NCBI GenBank assembly: GCA_022820925.1
Contig: JAJEEO010000012.1
Span: 124,001-188,000, forward strand
Direction of reading: 5' to 3'
Source of the DNA: Acidimicrobiia bacterium
Lineage (GTDB): Bacteria; Actinomycetota; Acidimicrobiia; Acidimicrobiales; Poriferisodalaceae
Length of the DNA stretch: 64,000 bases
Part shown: piece after piece, positions 16,942 through 26,138 of the stretch
Numbering within the stretch: the first letter of the stretch is position 1
Layout of the letters: every line of letters starts with the position of its first letter
Translations under genes and position numbers: made by a program
The notes under the pieces: model-generated
Told to the model about the DNA's origin: nothing
The model's database searches: none
Seen by the model: the letters and a program-made list of their open reading frames with translations, nothing else

Positions 16942-18397
16942 GCGCCAATCCTCGCAGGGCATCGAGATCGCCGACGGGGTAACGCAACAGCTGACCCGCC
17001 AAGGACTCCTGAAGTTCAAGGCCGAGGCGGGAATCAGCGGGCACGTTGTTGAGAATCTGGGCGAAGACGACCGTTCCGCTGTCCGTCTCGAGGTAGCCCG
17101 CCAACGAGTTGACCCCGGTCAGCAGTCCGGTCTTGGCGTGCAATCTGCCTGCCACGGGGTGCTCGCCGAATCGGTGCGACAGCGTGCCCGTTTGCGCTGC
17201 GATCGGCAGTCCCGCCAGAACTGCGGAGTCAGTTCCCAGCCGATCGATCAGGGCCGCCAGCAAGCTGCAGGTCACCAGGTTTCCCCGATCTAGCCCCGAC
17301 CCGTCCACGACGGTGGGCGACGACTCCGAAGGCAGCATCTCGGACACGATCCGGGCGGCTGCAGCGGCTCCCGCAGCCGTCGATCCCTCGCCCGCGCTGC
17401 GCAGACCAATCTCGCGCAGCACCAGCTCGGCGGTGGTGTTGTCGCTCTCGCGCAGCATCTGTTGGATGATCTCGATCATCGGCGGCGATGTCAGGCGCGC
17501 AATCTCGGTCATGCCGCTCGGGGCCGTCGACACGACCAGCTCGGCATCCACAGCGACACCCCGCACCCTCAGCAGATCAGCAAGCGTCGAGACAAACCAG
17601 CGTGCCGGCTGCTCGGCTGCGGTGAGCGCAGTGGTGAAGCCGGTGATGCCGTCGTTGAGGCTCAGTGCCGACAGCGGCCCGCTGTGCAGCCGGCTGATGT
17701 ACCTCTGAGGCCACGTCTCGGGAAAGCGTGTTGTGTCATAGCGCGATTCGTCCGCAATGAGCTGCCCGCTGAGCGACTCGACCCCCAGCCCGACGATCTG
17801 GTCCGCGAGGTCTTCCATCGGCGTACGCAACTGCGGCTGACGCCGGTGGGAATCCGCGTACGACTGCGTCATGATCAGCGGGTCGCCACCGCCTACCACC
17901 CAGACCGTGCCGTCCAGCGTGCCGTCGGCCACCTCAGCGTCGGTGAGCACCTGGGTCACCATCCGCTCATCGGCATCTGCGAGCGCGAGTGCAGCGGCGG
18001 CAGTGATGAGCTTCTGTACCGACGCTGGGATCACCGGTTCGACATCGCTGGAGAAGGCCTCTTCGCCGTCGATCCAGATCGCCAGGCAGTGCGGTTGTGG
18101 CCAATCCGAGCTGAACGCCGTCATCTCCCTGCTGATGATGTGACGCTGCGCAGCTCGCCACAGCGCCTCCGGCGCCCGTTCTGCACGCAGCAGCGGCAAG
18201 GTCGCGACCCCTGCTTCGGCTTCGACGGCGACTGCATTGGCGGGATCCTCCGCTGGGGGCAACACGGGCGTCCGCAGCGACAGCGCATGCGCCTCTGCTT
18301 CGTCCGCGGCTCCGCTCATACGTACTGCTGCCACCGTGGGCAGCAGGCCAGCCGCTGCTGTCAGCAGCACCAGCAGCGCCGTACGCAGAGCTCTCAC
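16928..18397 (-). CDS. dacB: D-alanyl-D-alanine carboxypeptidase/endopeptidase, PBP4 (DacB) type
   Basis: Class C penicillin-binding protein that trims or opens peptidoglycan cross-links outside the membrane. From the GTG at 18395-18397 the 489-residue protein has a signal peptide (residues 1-25). Its catalytic motifs are S126-V-Q-K129, S318-D-N320 and K422-T-G424, with the large insert between the first two motifs that marks the PBP4 family. The GTG overlaps the stop of the ROK kinase gene. The same frame runs upstream to 18658 inside that gene and is rejected because the signal peptide then would not be N-terminal. Confidence 0.93.
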   Translation of the reverse strand: MRALRTALLVLLTAAAGLLPTVAAVRMSGAADEAEAHALSLRTPVLPPAEDPANAVAVEAEAGVATLPLLRAERAPEALWRAAQRHIISREMTAFSSDWPQPHCLAIWIDGEEAFSSDVEPVIPASVQKLITAAAALALADADERMVTQVLTDAEVADGTLDGTVWVVGGGDPLIMTQSYADSHRRQPQLRTPMEDLADQIVGLGVESLSGQLIADESRYDTTRFPETWPQRYISRLHSGPLSALSLNDGITGFTTALTAAEQPARWFVSTLADLLRVRGVAVDAELVVSTAPSGMTEIARLTSPPMIEIIQQMLRESDNTTAELVLREIGLRSAGEGSTAAGAAAAARIVSEMLPSESSPTVVDGSGLDRGNLVTCSLLAALIDRLGTDSAVLAGLPIAAQTGTLSHRFGEHPVAGRLHAKTGLLTGVNSLAGYLETDSGTVVFAQILNNVPADSRLGLELQESLAGQLLRYPVGDLDALRGLAHGSS

Positions 18398-19341
18398 GCC
18401 AACTGAGAGGGTTTGCCGAGGGCGGCACTGTCCCCTGCTGCGCCGCCAAGAGCGGCGCCGAGCGCCGCCGACAGCTCGCCAGCCTCCGATCGGACGACCG
18501 CCGGTCGCGACTCGCTTGTGCGGCCGATGAGCATGTCTCCCAAGTGCTCGTCGACCGGTTCGGCGAGCAGGTCCCAATCCTCGCTGATGCCCCCGCCGAT
18601 GACCACCATGTCCGGATCGGTCAGGACACAGAGATTCGAGATGCCGAGCGCCAGCCAATGAGAGAATTCGTTCAGCACCGCCTGTGCTCCGGCGTCGCCT
18701 GCGCGAACCGCCGCCGTGACATCGGGGCCTGTGACCCCCGGGCCGAGACGCTCAACCGCCAGCCGATTCAGCGCAGAGCCCGACGCATACATCTCCCAGC
18801 AGCCCTGCCTGCCGCACAGGCACACCCGCCCGCCGGCCTCGACGATCATGTGCCCCGGCTCTCCAGCCAACCCATTGGCACCGCGCAGGACTTCGCCGTC
18901 AACCATGAACGCCCCGCCGATGCCGGTGCCGACCGCCACCATCACGCCGTGGCGAATCCTCTGTGCCGCGCCGTACTGGAGCTCCCAGCGGGCAGCACAG
19001 TTGACTTCGTTGTCGAAGCTGACTGGCACCCCCAGCTTCGCACTCAGATCGGCTCCGATAGTCGCTCCGTCCACCCCCACGAGGTTCGGAGAGACCGTTA
19101 CGACCCCGGCGGTCGAGATGAATCCGGCCATGCCGACGCCGATCGTGACCTGACCCGTTGCCGGCGCAAGCTCATGCGCCATCGCAACCAAAGTGTCCAC
19201 CAGCTTGTCGGCACCCGCAGGAGTGGCTTCGCGCAGCGTCCGTGCCGCCGCGCCGCCGTCAGAGGTGGCTACGCCGAGGATCTTCGTCCCGCCGACGTCG
19301 AAGCCGAGGCGCGTCAAGGGAACGCCTGACGTGCTCCTCAC
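18394..19341 (-). CDS. ROK-family sugar kinase (glucokinase-like)
   Basis: ROK-family kinase that phosphorylates a sugar, most likely glucose, with ATP in the cytosol. In 315 residues it shows the phosphate-binding loop GFDVGGTKILGV (13-24), the sugar-binding segment SFDNEVNCAARWE, the GTGIGGAFMVDGEVLRGANG block with catalytic Asp nearby, EPGHM, and the zinc motif CLCGRQGCWE. Length and motifs fit the glucokinase group; the exact sugar cannot be told. The GTG start is 19339-19341. It is coupled to dacB through GTGA, a pairing with no obvious functional reason. Confidence 0.9.
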   Translation of the reverse strand: MRSTSGVPLTRLGFDVGGTKILGVATSDGGAAARTLREATPAGADKLVDTLVAMAHELAPATGQVTIGVGMAGFISTAGVVTVSPNLVGVDGATIGADLSAKLGVPVSFDNEVNCAARWELQYGAAQRIRHGVMVAVGTGIGGAFMVDGEVLRGANGLAGEPGHMIVEAGGRVCLCGRQGCWEMYASGSALNRLAVERLGPGVTGPDVTAAVRAGDAGAQAVLNEFSHWLALGISNLCVLTDPDMVVIGGGISEDWDLLAEPVDEHLGDMLIGRTSESRPAVVRSEAGELSAALGAALGGAAGDSAALGKPSQLA

Positions 19342-19410
19342 ATGTGCCGCCTTGTTCCGAGCGACGCCCGTCTCGGTGGTGCGTCGCCGGCCACAGTGCG
19401 GCCCCGTGGC

Positions 19411-19893
19411 TTACAGCTTGCCGAGGATCGAGGCGCAGCTGGACACGTCGACGCCCCCGCCTTCCTCGACCTCGAGCGCCGTCACCGTGCCGTCCTCGAT
19501 CACTGCGGCGTAGCGGCGCGACCTCATGCCCAGCCCAAAGCCCGATCCATCCATGACCAGACCCATGGCCTCGGCGAACTCGCCGTTGCCGTCAGCGGCC
19601 ATCTCGATTCCCTCGGCGCCCTGCGCCTGCGCCCATGCGCCCATCGTCCATGCGTCGTTCACCGAGACGCAGACGATCTTGTCGACGCCCTTGCCGGCAA
19701 GCTCGGATGCACCTTCGACATATCCGGGGAGGTGGACATTGCTGCAGCCGGGAGTGAACGCACCTGGCACACCGAACAGCACGACCTTGCCGCTGCCAAG
19801 CATCTCGCTGGACTGCACCGGCGCCGGCATGCCGCCGTCGTCCAGCACACGCAATGTCACCTCGGGAATCTGGTCGCCAACCTGTACCGCCAT
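19411..19893 (-). CDS. Peroxiredoxin, Prx5 (thioredoxin/glutaredoxin-dependent) family
   Basis: Cytosolic peroxiredoxin of 160 residues that reduces peroxides with a peroxidatic Cys. The active site PGAFTPGCSNVHLPGY (Cys50) and the later SRRYAAVIEDG block are typical of the Prx5/type II group. A second Cys near the C-terminus (VSSCASIL) could serve as a resolving Cys. The ATG at 19893 has GGAGAAG upstream. It stands alone between the ROK kinase and thrH, separated by 69 and 96 bases in which I see no clear element. Confidence 0.94.
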   Translation of the reverse strand: MAVQVGDQIPEVTLRVLDDGGMPAPVQSSEMLGSGKVVLFGVPGAFTPGCSNVHLPGYVEGASELAGKGVDKIVCVSVNDAWTMGAWAQAQGAEGIEMAADGNGEFAEAMGLVMDGSGFGLGMRSRRYAAVIEDGTVTALEVEEGGGVDVSSCASILGKL

Positions 19894-19989
19894 CTCGCTT
19901 CTCCGTTCATGTCAGTCGTTCTTGCGAAGTGTGGCCCGAAGCGTACCGGCACTGCCGCAGACGGCTCGGGGTGCTCGCGACAGGGCTGC

Positions 19990-20637
19990 CTAGTCGTTCA
20001 GGCTCAGCTCACCGGCGGGCGGCCCGACACTTCGTATCCACCCCAGCAGCTCGTCGTAGTCGTCTGTACTGGGCAGATCGGGATTCGCCTCGGCAACCGC
20101 GGCAGGACACCGGAACAGGCTCGCCGCGTCTGCCGCGCGCAACATCGTCAGATCGTTGTAGGAGTCCCCGACCGCGGTCACGTGGTAGTTGAGGCTCCGA
20201 TAGGACTCCACGGCGCGCCGTTTGGCGTCGTCGACCCGGCGGCGCCATCCCGCCAGACGGCCATCGACAACGTCGAGCCGGTGACACAGCAGGTGCGGGT
20301 AGCCCATCAGCTCCAAGAAGTGATCGTCGAACTGCTCGAAGGTGTCCGACAACAGCACCACGACCCAGTGCTGGCGAAGCTCGTCGAGGAACTTCCTGGC
20401 TCCCGGCAGCAACGGCAGCTCGGCGATCACGTCGCGGATCTGGTTGAGCGACACGTCATGATCGTGCAGCACATCGAACCGGTACTGCATCAGCGCGTCG
20501 TAGTCCGGTTCGTCCCGGGTGGTCCGTCGGAGCTCGTCGATGCCGGTGCGCTCGGCCACCGCGATCCAGATCTCGGGCGTCAGCACGCCCTCCATGTCCA
20601 ACGCGACAACCCTCTGCACGAGCGCCGATTCTGTCAT
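19990..20637 (-). CDS. thrH: Phosphoserine phosphatase / homoserine phosphotransferase ThrH-like HAD protein
   Basis: HAD-superfamily enzyme of 215 residues resembling ThrH, which dephosphorylates phosphoserine and can transfer phosphate to homoserine. Motif I is ALDMEGVLTPEIW (Asp14, with Glu16 in place of the usual second Asp, as in ThrH). Motif II is LLSDTF, the Lys of motif III lies in RRVDDAKRRAV, and motif IV is AVGDSYNDLTML. I chose the ATG at 20635-20637, which has GGGAG eight bases upstream; the longer in-frame start at 20781 would overlap the divergent VOC gene. Confidence 0.9.
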   Translation of the reverse strand: MTESALVQRVVALDMEGVLTPEIWIAVAERTGIDELRRTTRDEPDYDALMQYRFDVLHDHDVSLNQIRDVIAELPLLPGARKFLDELRQHWVVVLLSDTFEQFDDHFLELMGYPHLLCHRLDVVDGRLAGWRRRVDDAKRRAVESYRSLNYHVTAVGDSYNDLTMLRAADAASLFRCPAAVAEANPDLPSTDDYDELLGWIRSVGPPAGELSLND

Positions 20638-20774
20638 GCGCAGACTCCCCGTCGGCATGTTCGACCAGCAGCGATCCACCGGTCGGCTCGATCCCATCGA
20701 GCGGGCTGGCGGCGCACGCCCCGCGGGCGTCGCAACTAGGGTCACTTCGCGACGACGGGCCCGAGGAGATCGCC

Positions 20775-21311
20775 ATGGCAAAGCCCATCAAGATGGCCCA
20801 CGCGGTGTTCCGCACCGATGACATCAAGCGGGTTCAGGACTGGTGGTGCACCGTCCTCGAGGCCGAGGTCGTGCACGACGGCGGATTCATCTCGTTCATC
20901 TCATTCGACGACGAGCATCACCGCCTCGCGTTCGTCCAGCGAGGCAAGCCCGGCGAGTTCGACGCCCGCAAAGGGTGTCTCGACCACATCGCCTACTCCA
21001 TGGGCAGCTTCGGCGACCTCATGGACCTGTATACGCGGCTGAAGGACGAGGACATCCTGCCGGTGCGCAGCATCAACCACGGGCCGACGACGTCGTTGTA
21101 CTACGCCGACCCGGACGGCAACGGCGTGGAGTTCCAGATCGAGAACTACGCCACGATGGAAGAGTGCGTCGAGTTCATCCAGGGTCCGACCTTCGCCGAG
21201 AACCCGATCGGCATCCTGTTCGACCCCGATCTGCTGCTCGAGCGATTCCGCCGCGGCGACCCGCTGGCCGAGCTCGTCAAGCAAGGTTCCGCTCCGGTGA
21301 CGGTGAGCTGA
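20775..21311 (+). CDS. VOC-family (extradiol dioxygenase-like) protein
   Basis: Single-module vicinal-oxygen-chelate protein of 178 residues. Candidate metal ligands are His9 (MAHAVFRT), the His in CLDHIAYSMG and the Glu in NGVEFQIENY, matching the HHE triad of type I extradiol dioxygenases such as biphenyl-2,3-diol dioxygenases. The length is about half of the two-module enzymes, so it may be a one-domain relative with another substrate. The ATG at 20775 follows GAGGAGATC. It is divergent from thrH and 114 bases upstream of an acyl-CoA dehydrogenase. Confidence 0.85.
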   Translation: MAKPIKMAHAVFRTDDIKRVQDWWCTVLEAEVVHDGGFISFISFDDEHHRLAFVQRGKPGEFDARKGCLDHIAYSMGSFGDLMDLYTRLKDEDILPVRSINHGPTTSLYYADPDGNGVEFQIENYATMEECVEFIQGPTFAENPIGILFDPDLLLERFRRGDPLAELVKQGSAPVTVS

Positions 21312-21383
21312 ATCACGCGACGCGCACATGAACGCGCCCATGGCAAGGCAGGTTCGTGCGTCATTCCCGTATCGTGAGACTGA

Positions 21384-21420
21384 GCCTCGCGGCCGCTCAG
21401 GCCGCACGCCCCTCGGAGGC
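21384..21420 (+). promoter_or_regulatory. Hairpin next to the acyl-CoA dehydrogenase ribosome-binding site
   Basis: A perfect 6-bp stem (21389-21394 with 21400-21405, loop GCTCA) lies just upstream of the GGAGG at 21415-21419. An outer five-base complement (GCCTC at 21384-21388 with GAGGC at 21416-21420) could close over the ribosome-binding site. This might modulate translation, but such short GC-rich pairings are common at this base composition. Confidence 0.25.
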
Positions 21421-21425
21421 ACCCA

Positions 21426-22589
21426 GTGAGCACAACGGTCCATCGAAACGTCTACATGACCGACGAGCTGCAGGCGATCTATGAGCAGACGGTCGCGTTC
21501 GTCGCCAATGAAGTCACCCCGGTGGGAGACGTGTGGGAGGAGACCGGCCAAGTCCCCCGCGAGATCTACAAGCGCATGGGCGAGCTCGGGATGTTCTCGC
21601 TGAGGGTGCCCGAGCGGTGGGGCGGGCTCGGCCTCGGCCCCCTCGCCTCAGCGACGTTCGCCGAAGCACTCGGCACCTCCACCTACGCAGGCTTCGAGGC
21701 GAACATCCTCGTGCACACCGACATGGCGTTGCCGCACCTGCTCAACGCAGGCACTGATGAGCAGCTCGAACGCTGGCTGCCGTCGATCCAGTCCGGCGAC
21801 ACGATGATGTGCATCGGCGTCACCGAGCCTGACGCGGGGTCCGATGTGGCGGGATTGCGCACGACCGCGGTGCCCGACGGTGATGGGTGGCGCCTCAACG
21901 GCACCAAGACGTTCATCACCGGTGCCGTGTACGGCGACGTCATCGCGCTGGCTGCGCGCACGAACCCCGATGACCGCTACGGGATCTCCATGTTTCTGGT
22001 TCCGACCAGCGCGGACGGATTCGAGGTGGCCAACAAGCTCGACAAGCACGGGTGGCGCTGTTCGGACACTGCCGAACTCGTGCTGCACGACGTGTGGCTT
22101 TCCAGCGATCACCTGCTCGGCGAGGTGCACCGGGGCTTCTACGCCGCCATGCAGAATTTCCAGAACGAGCGGATGGTCATTGTCGGGATGGGCATCGGTG
22201 CGGCGCAGGTCGCCATCGATCTGACCAACGCGTACACCCAGCAGCGCAAAGCTTTCGACGGGACCCTGTACGACCTCGGGGCCATCCGCCAGCGCATGGC
22301 GATGAATCAGGCCAAGGTCGACGCCGCTCGGGCCGCGATGTACCACGCCGCGTGGCTCAAGGAGCAGGGCATCGATGCCACGAAGGAGATGTCGGGCGTC
22401 AAGGCGTTCGGTGCCGAAGTCGTGAACCAGGTCATGTACGACTGCATGCAGTTCCACGGCGGCATCGGCTACATGCGCGAGTCGACCATCGAGCGGATGT
22501 GCCGCGACGCCCGCATCCTGCCGATCGGCGGCGGTGCCACCGAGGTCATGCTCGAAGAGGTCGCGAAACGCAGCTACGTCGACGGCTAG
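21426..22589 (+). CDS. Acyl-CoA dehydrogenase (GGG-type active-site loop)
   Basis: FAD-dependent acyl-CoA dehydrogenase of 387 residues, oxidising an acyl-CoA to the 2-enoyl-CoA. It has the N-terminal helical domain, the FAD segment MMCIGVTEPDAGSDVAGLRT, GTKTFITGA, and the C-terminal FHGGIGYMRESTIERMCRD. The loop that in short-chain enzymes reads YEGT with the catalytic Glu reads IGGGATEVM here, as in branched/citronellyl-type and similar FadE enzymes, so the base is probably elsewhere. The GTG at 21426 has GGAGG upstream. Its TAG stop shares the palindrome CTAG with the stop of the convergent E2 gene. Confidence 0.92.
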   Translation: MSTTVHRNVYMTDELQAIYEQTVAFVANEVTPVGDVWEETGQVPREIYKRMGELGMFSLRVPERWGGLGLGPLASATFAEALGTSTYAGFEANILVHTDMALPHLLNAGTDEQLERWLPSIQSGDTMMCIGVTEPDAGSDVAGLRTTAVPDGDGWRLNGTKTFITGAVYGDVIALAARTNPDDRYGISMFLVPTSADGFEVANKLDKHGWRCSDTAELVLHDVWLSSDHLLGEVHRGFYAAMQNFQNERMVIVGMGIGAAQVAIDLTNAYTQQRKAFDGTLYDLGAIRQRMAMNQAKVDAARAAMYHAAWLKEQGIDATKEMSGVKAFGAEVVNQVMYDCMQFHGGIGYMRESTIERMCRDARILPIGGGATEVMLEEVAKRSYVDG

Positions 22590-24085
22590 CGGGACTCGAG
22601 CCAGTCCCGTACTGATCCCGCGAAGCGCGCAGCCGGGGCGCCGTCGAAGGCTCGATGGTCCCACGTCAGTGAGAGCGTCAGGACGGGCCGCGGTTCAGGC
22701 GCGCCGTCTGCCCACACGGTCTCGTTGCGGATGCGGCCCACGCCCAGGATCGCCGTGTTGGGCGAGTTGATGATCGGCGTGAAGGCATCGACGCCGAACA
22801 TGCCCAGCGCGGTCACGGTGAACGTGGCGCCTTGGTAGTCGTCATAGCCCAACGTTCCGTCGCGGGCGCCAGCGGCGAGCCGCTTCGTCTCCGACGCGAT
22901 CTCGCCCAGGCTCAAACGGTCGGCATGACGGATGACGGGCACAAGCAAGCCATCGTCGAGCGCGACCGCAAGCCCGACGTGAATGTCCCCCAAGAGCGCG
23001 ACCGCATCGTCGGTGACCTGAGAATTCACCCGCGGGTGCTCACCTAGCGCCGCAGCGGCCGCAGCGACCAGAAAGTCGGTGTAGCCCGGCACCACCGCAT
23101 CGGCGGCTTCCGCGCCACCGTCGGGGTCGGCGTCGCCACGGCCGGCAGCCTCGACGAGCGCTGTCCGTTGGGCCACCACTGCACTCATGTCGACATCCAT
23201 CGTGAGCGTGAGCTGGGCCATCGATCTGAGCGAGGCACTCATGCGCTCGGCGATCACCCCCCGCATCCCTCGCAGGGGAATCTGCTCGGTCGGAGTTTGC
23301 GTGAGCGGTGCCGTGGTCCCGGCCCCTGCAGCAGCCGTCGTGTCAGCAGCCGGCCGGGTTGGTGCGGGTGATCCGGATGCGGAGCTCGCCTCCGAGAGCA
23401 GCTTCCTGACATATGCGGCAACATCGGCCCGCGAGATGCGGCCATCGGCGGCGCTGGCGGGCACGGCCCGAAGGTCCACGCCCACCAGGTCGGAAAGCTG
23501 CCTGGCGGCGAAAGTTGCCGGTGGCGGCACCGATCCACCCGGCTCGGGCGCCGTGATACCGGCCGCGCCAGCCGGCTCGGCCGCCCGAGGCGCCGCTGGG
23601 GCCTCATGTGCTGCTCGCACATCGCGCTCGGTGATGCGGCCCTTGGGCCCGCTCCCGGCCACCGCCGCGAGCTCGACGCCGAGTTCGCGCGCGAGCCGCT
23701 TGGCCGCCGGCGACGCCAGGATGCGCTCGCCAGGCTTGCGCAGAGGAGCGGCAAGGGCGGGTTGCGGCGTGGACGCAGCTGCCAGGGCAGCCGCAGCCGG
23801 CACCTGCGCCGCTGCCGGCGCTGCTTCTCCCGCAGCCGGAGGTTCCTCCCCGGCCTCCAGGAACCAGCCGATCCGCACGCCGCAGGGGTATTCCACGCCT
23901 ATCTCGCCGGTCTGTGCCAACACCCCACTGCCCGAAGCTTCGATCTCAGTCTCGACCTTGTCGGTCTCGACCAGCAGCACTGCCTGTCCTGCTGTGACCT
24001 CAGCACCGTCGGGCACGAGCCAGCGCAGGATCGTTCCCGACTCCATCGTCAGGCCCAGCTTCGGCATTGCAAACTCGATGGCCAT
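22586..24085 (-). CDS. Dihydrolipoamide acyltransferase (E2) of an acetoin-type dehydrogenase complex
   Basis: E2 core of a 2-oxo-acid or acetoin dehydrogenase complex, transferring an acyl group from lipoyl-lysine to CoA. The 499-residue protein has a lipoyl domain (1-75, Lys43 in VETDKVETEIE), an Ala/Pro linker and a peripheral-subunit-binding domain (about 119-158, ASPAAKRLARELGV...GRITERDV). A second PSBD-like segment follows (about 190-228, AARQLSDLVGV...GRISRADV), then the CAT domain with His477-R-A-F-Asp481-G. The ATG at 24083-24085 is the clear start. It lies 14 bases downstream of the acoX-like gene. Confidence 0.93.
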   Translation of the reverse strand: MAIEFAMPKLGLTMESGTILRWLVPDGAEVTAGQAVLLVETDKVETEIEASGSGVLAQTGEIGVEYPCGVRIGWFLEAGEEPPAAGEAAPAAAQVPAAAALAAASTPQPALAAPLRKPGERILASPAAKRLARELGVELAAVAGSGPKGRITERDVRAAHEAPAAPRAAEPAGAAGITAPEPGGSVPPPATFAARQLSDLVGVDLRAVPASAADGRISRADVAAYVRKLLSEASSASGSPAPTRPAADTTAAAGAGTTAPLTQTPTEQIPLRGMRGVIAERMSASLRSMAQLTLTMDVDMSAVVAQRTALVEAAGRGDADPDGGAEAADAVVPGYTDFLVAAAAAALGEHPRVNSQVTDDAVALLGDIHVGLAVALDDGLLVPVIRHADRLSLGEIASETKRLAAGARDGTLGYDDYQGATFTVTALGMFGVDAFTPIINSPNTAILGVGRIRNETVWADGAPEPRPVLTLSLTWDHRAFDGAPAARFAGSVRDWLESR

Positions 24086-24099
24086 CGGTGTCTCTCTGC

Positions 24100-25140
24100 T
24101 CAAGCGTCCGCAACCGCAGGGCCGAAGGGGCAGCGCCGCCGCTGTGCCGCCGCAACCGCAGCGCCCGCGTCGATCACGAGCGGACCATCGGAATTGACGG
24201 TCACCTCTGCCCGCTCGCCCCGATCCAGCACGATCTCGCGTTCTCCGTCCAAGGTCAGCACGCCGGGACCCGACAGCGTGACCAGCTGGCCGAAGCGCAG
24301 CTGCGCGCGATGCGCGATGTCGATCTCGGAATAGCTGCCGGGCATGACGGCCGCTCGGACGAGTCTGCCGCTCTGCGAACACCGTTCATTCCGGGACGTA
24401 CACCCCAGGCGGACATGCACCCCACCGGCGCCGCTTCTTGGCACAGGTGCGACGGCCGCAGCGATGGCCGAGAGTCCGACCGAATCCGGTTCGGCGACCG
24501 CAGCCACGATCTCACTCACCGACCCCACATCCCAGACGGCCCGTGCCCCCACGAATGCGCTCCGCACCAAGCAGACATCGACCAGCGCCACCTCCGCACG
24601 CTGGCTTCCCTGGGTGGTCACGTCGATGATCTTGGCCTGCGAGGTCACCTCTGCCGCATCGGCTTGACCGCTCGCCAACGCTCCCGCGGCAAAACCGGCA
24701 ACGGTGGCCTCGATCTGGAATGGGAAGACGTTGTTGGTGCCGACGGCCAGCGGCATCAGCGGGGCTGTGCGCCATCCCGTTGCGACATCTCGCTGGGTGC
24801 CGTCACCGCCGAGCGCAATGACCGCTCCCACGCCCATATCACGAAACTGTGCAGCCGCCAGCTGGGAGTCGCGACCGGTGTGCCAGCCATGGGGTTCGGC
24901 AACCTCCACCGATCCCGGCACCTCCAGACCCGCCACTGCACGTTCGCCCAACCGTGCCCGGTCGCCGCTGATCAGCACACGTTCGGCGCCGCCCTCGATC
25001 GCGCCCACCACTGCGCGCCGAATCGCACCGATCTTGACGGCGTCCGACACCGGGGTCGCCCCCGAGGTCAGCCGCCTGACGTCTTTGCCGGCCAGCGGGT
25101 TGGCGACGATCCCGACTGCTGGGCCGGCAGCCTCGCTCAC
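24100..25140 (-). CDS. AcoX-like ATP-NAD kinase family protein
   Basis: Protein of 346 residues with an N-terminal NAD-kinase/diacylglycerol-kinase-like domain: VGIVANPLAGKDVRRL at the start, ALGGDGTQRDVA (the GGDGT motif) and AVGTNNVFPF. A beta-rich C-terminal half follows. This is the layout of AcoX, found in acetoin (aco) operons between E1 and E2 genes, whose role is unsolved; a lipid- or nucleotide-phosphorylating activity is only inferred. The GTG at 25138-25140 overlaps the E1 beta stop (GTGA). An extension to 25194 would lie inside that gene. Confidence 0.85.
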   Translation of the reverse strand: MSEAAGPAVGIVANPLAGKDVRRLTSGATPVSDAVKIGAIRRAVVGAIEGGAERVLISGDRARLGERAVAGLEVPGSVEVAEPHGWHTGRDSQLAAAQFRDMGVGAVIALGGDGTQRDVATGWRTAPLMPLAVGTNNVFPFQIEATVAGFAAGALASGQADAAEVTSQAKIIDVTTQGSQRAEVALVDVCLVRSAFVGARAVWDVGSVSEIVAAVAEPDSVGLSAIAAAVAPVPRSGAGGVHVRLGCTSRNERCSQSGRLVRAAVMPGSYSEIDIAHRAQLRFGQLVTLSGPGVLTLDGEREIVLDRGERAEVTVNSDGPLVIDAGAAVAAAQRRRCPFGPAVADA

Positions 25141-26138
25141 GCGGCCGCGAGTGCCCGGATCCGCTCGCCGATCATCTCGGCGTTGGGAACCCATTCCTTC
25201 TCGAGCACAGGGCTGAACGGCACCGGGCTGAACGGAGCCCCGATGCGCTCGATCGGGGCGTCCAGGTAGTCGAAGGCCTCTTCGGCGATCTGGGAAGCGA
25301 TCTCACCGCCGAGGCCGCCGAACCGGACGGCCTCGTGCACCACGGCGACCCGGCTAGTCCGCTGTGCCGACTGGACCACGGTGTCCATGTCGAGCGGCTG
25401 GAGGGTGCGCAGATCGATCACGTCGCACTCGATGCCCTCCGACGCCAATGCGTCGGCAGCCGATGTGGCCTCGTGCACCATCCGGCCGTAGGTCACCACG
25501 GTGACGTCGTCGCCGGATCGCACGGTGTTCGCCGTGCCCAAGGGAATCTCATACAGGTCCTCGGGAACGTCGCCCTTCAGTCCCAGCAGGCGCTTGTGCT
25601 TCACGAACACCGTCGGGTTGTCATCGCGAATGCACGAGATGAGCAGGCCCTTGGCGTCGTAGGGGTTCGACGGCATGACCACCTTGAGCCCAGGGATGTG
25701 GCACAGCATCGCCTCGAGGCTCTGGCTGTGCTGGGCCGCCGCTGACAGCCCGGCCCCAGCGCTCGTCGTGATCGTCATCGGCAGCGTGGCCTTGCCGCCG
25801 AACATGTACTTCAGCTTCGCCGCCTGGTTCACGATCTGGTCCATGGCCACAAGGATGAAGTCCATGAACATCACGTCCACGACCGGGCGCAGGCCGCTCA
25901 CCGCAGCACCGGTGCCGAGACCCACGATGGCCTGCTCGCTGATCGGCGTGTCCACCACCCGCATGTCGCCGAAGCGCTCGTTCAGCCCGCGGAACGAGCC
26001 GAACACTCCCCCGGCCCGACCCACATCCTCGCCGGCCACAAACACGTCCGGATCGGCGTCCATCATCTGAGCCAGCCCCTCGGTGAAGGCTGCTCCGTAC
26101 GCGATGCGGCGCTCGTCGGTGTTGGTTGGAGGTGTCAT
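25137..26138 (-). CDS. Acetoin/2-oxo-acid dehydrogenase E1 component, beta subunit
   Basis: Beta subunit of the thiamin-diphosphate E1 enzyme, 333 residues. It shows EDVGRAGGVFGSFRGL, the VDTPISEQAIVGLGTGAA segment near the TPP pocket, MITTSAGAGLSAAAQHSQSLEA-type active-site region (residues around 115-135), and the transketolase C-terminal domain (VTYGRMVHEA, VVHEAVRFGGLGGEI). The ATG at 26136-26138 overlaps the E1 alpha stop (ATGA), and its stop overlaps the AcoX-like GTG. Homology best fits AcoB/PdhB-type subunits. Confidence 0.94.
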   Translation of the reverse strand: MTPPTNTDERRIAYGAAFTEGLAQMMDADPDVFVAGEDVGRAGGVFGSFRGLNERFGDMRVVDTPISEQAIVGLGTGAAVSGLRPVVDVMFMDFILVAMDQIVNQAAKLKYMFGGKATLPMTITTSAGAGLSAAAQHSQSLEAMLCHIPGLKVVMPSNPYDAKGLLISCIRDDNPTVFVKHKRLLGLKGDVPEDLYEIPLGTANTVRSGDDVTVVTYGRMVHEATSAADALASEGIECDVIDLRTLQPLDMDTVVQSAQRTSRVAVVHEAVRFGGLGGEIASQIAEEAFDYLDAPIERIGAPFSPVPFSPVLEKEWVPNAEMIGERIRALAAA

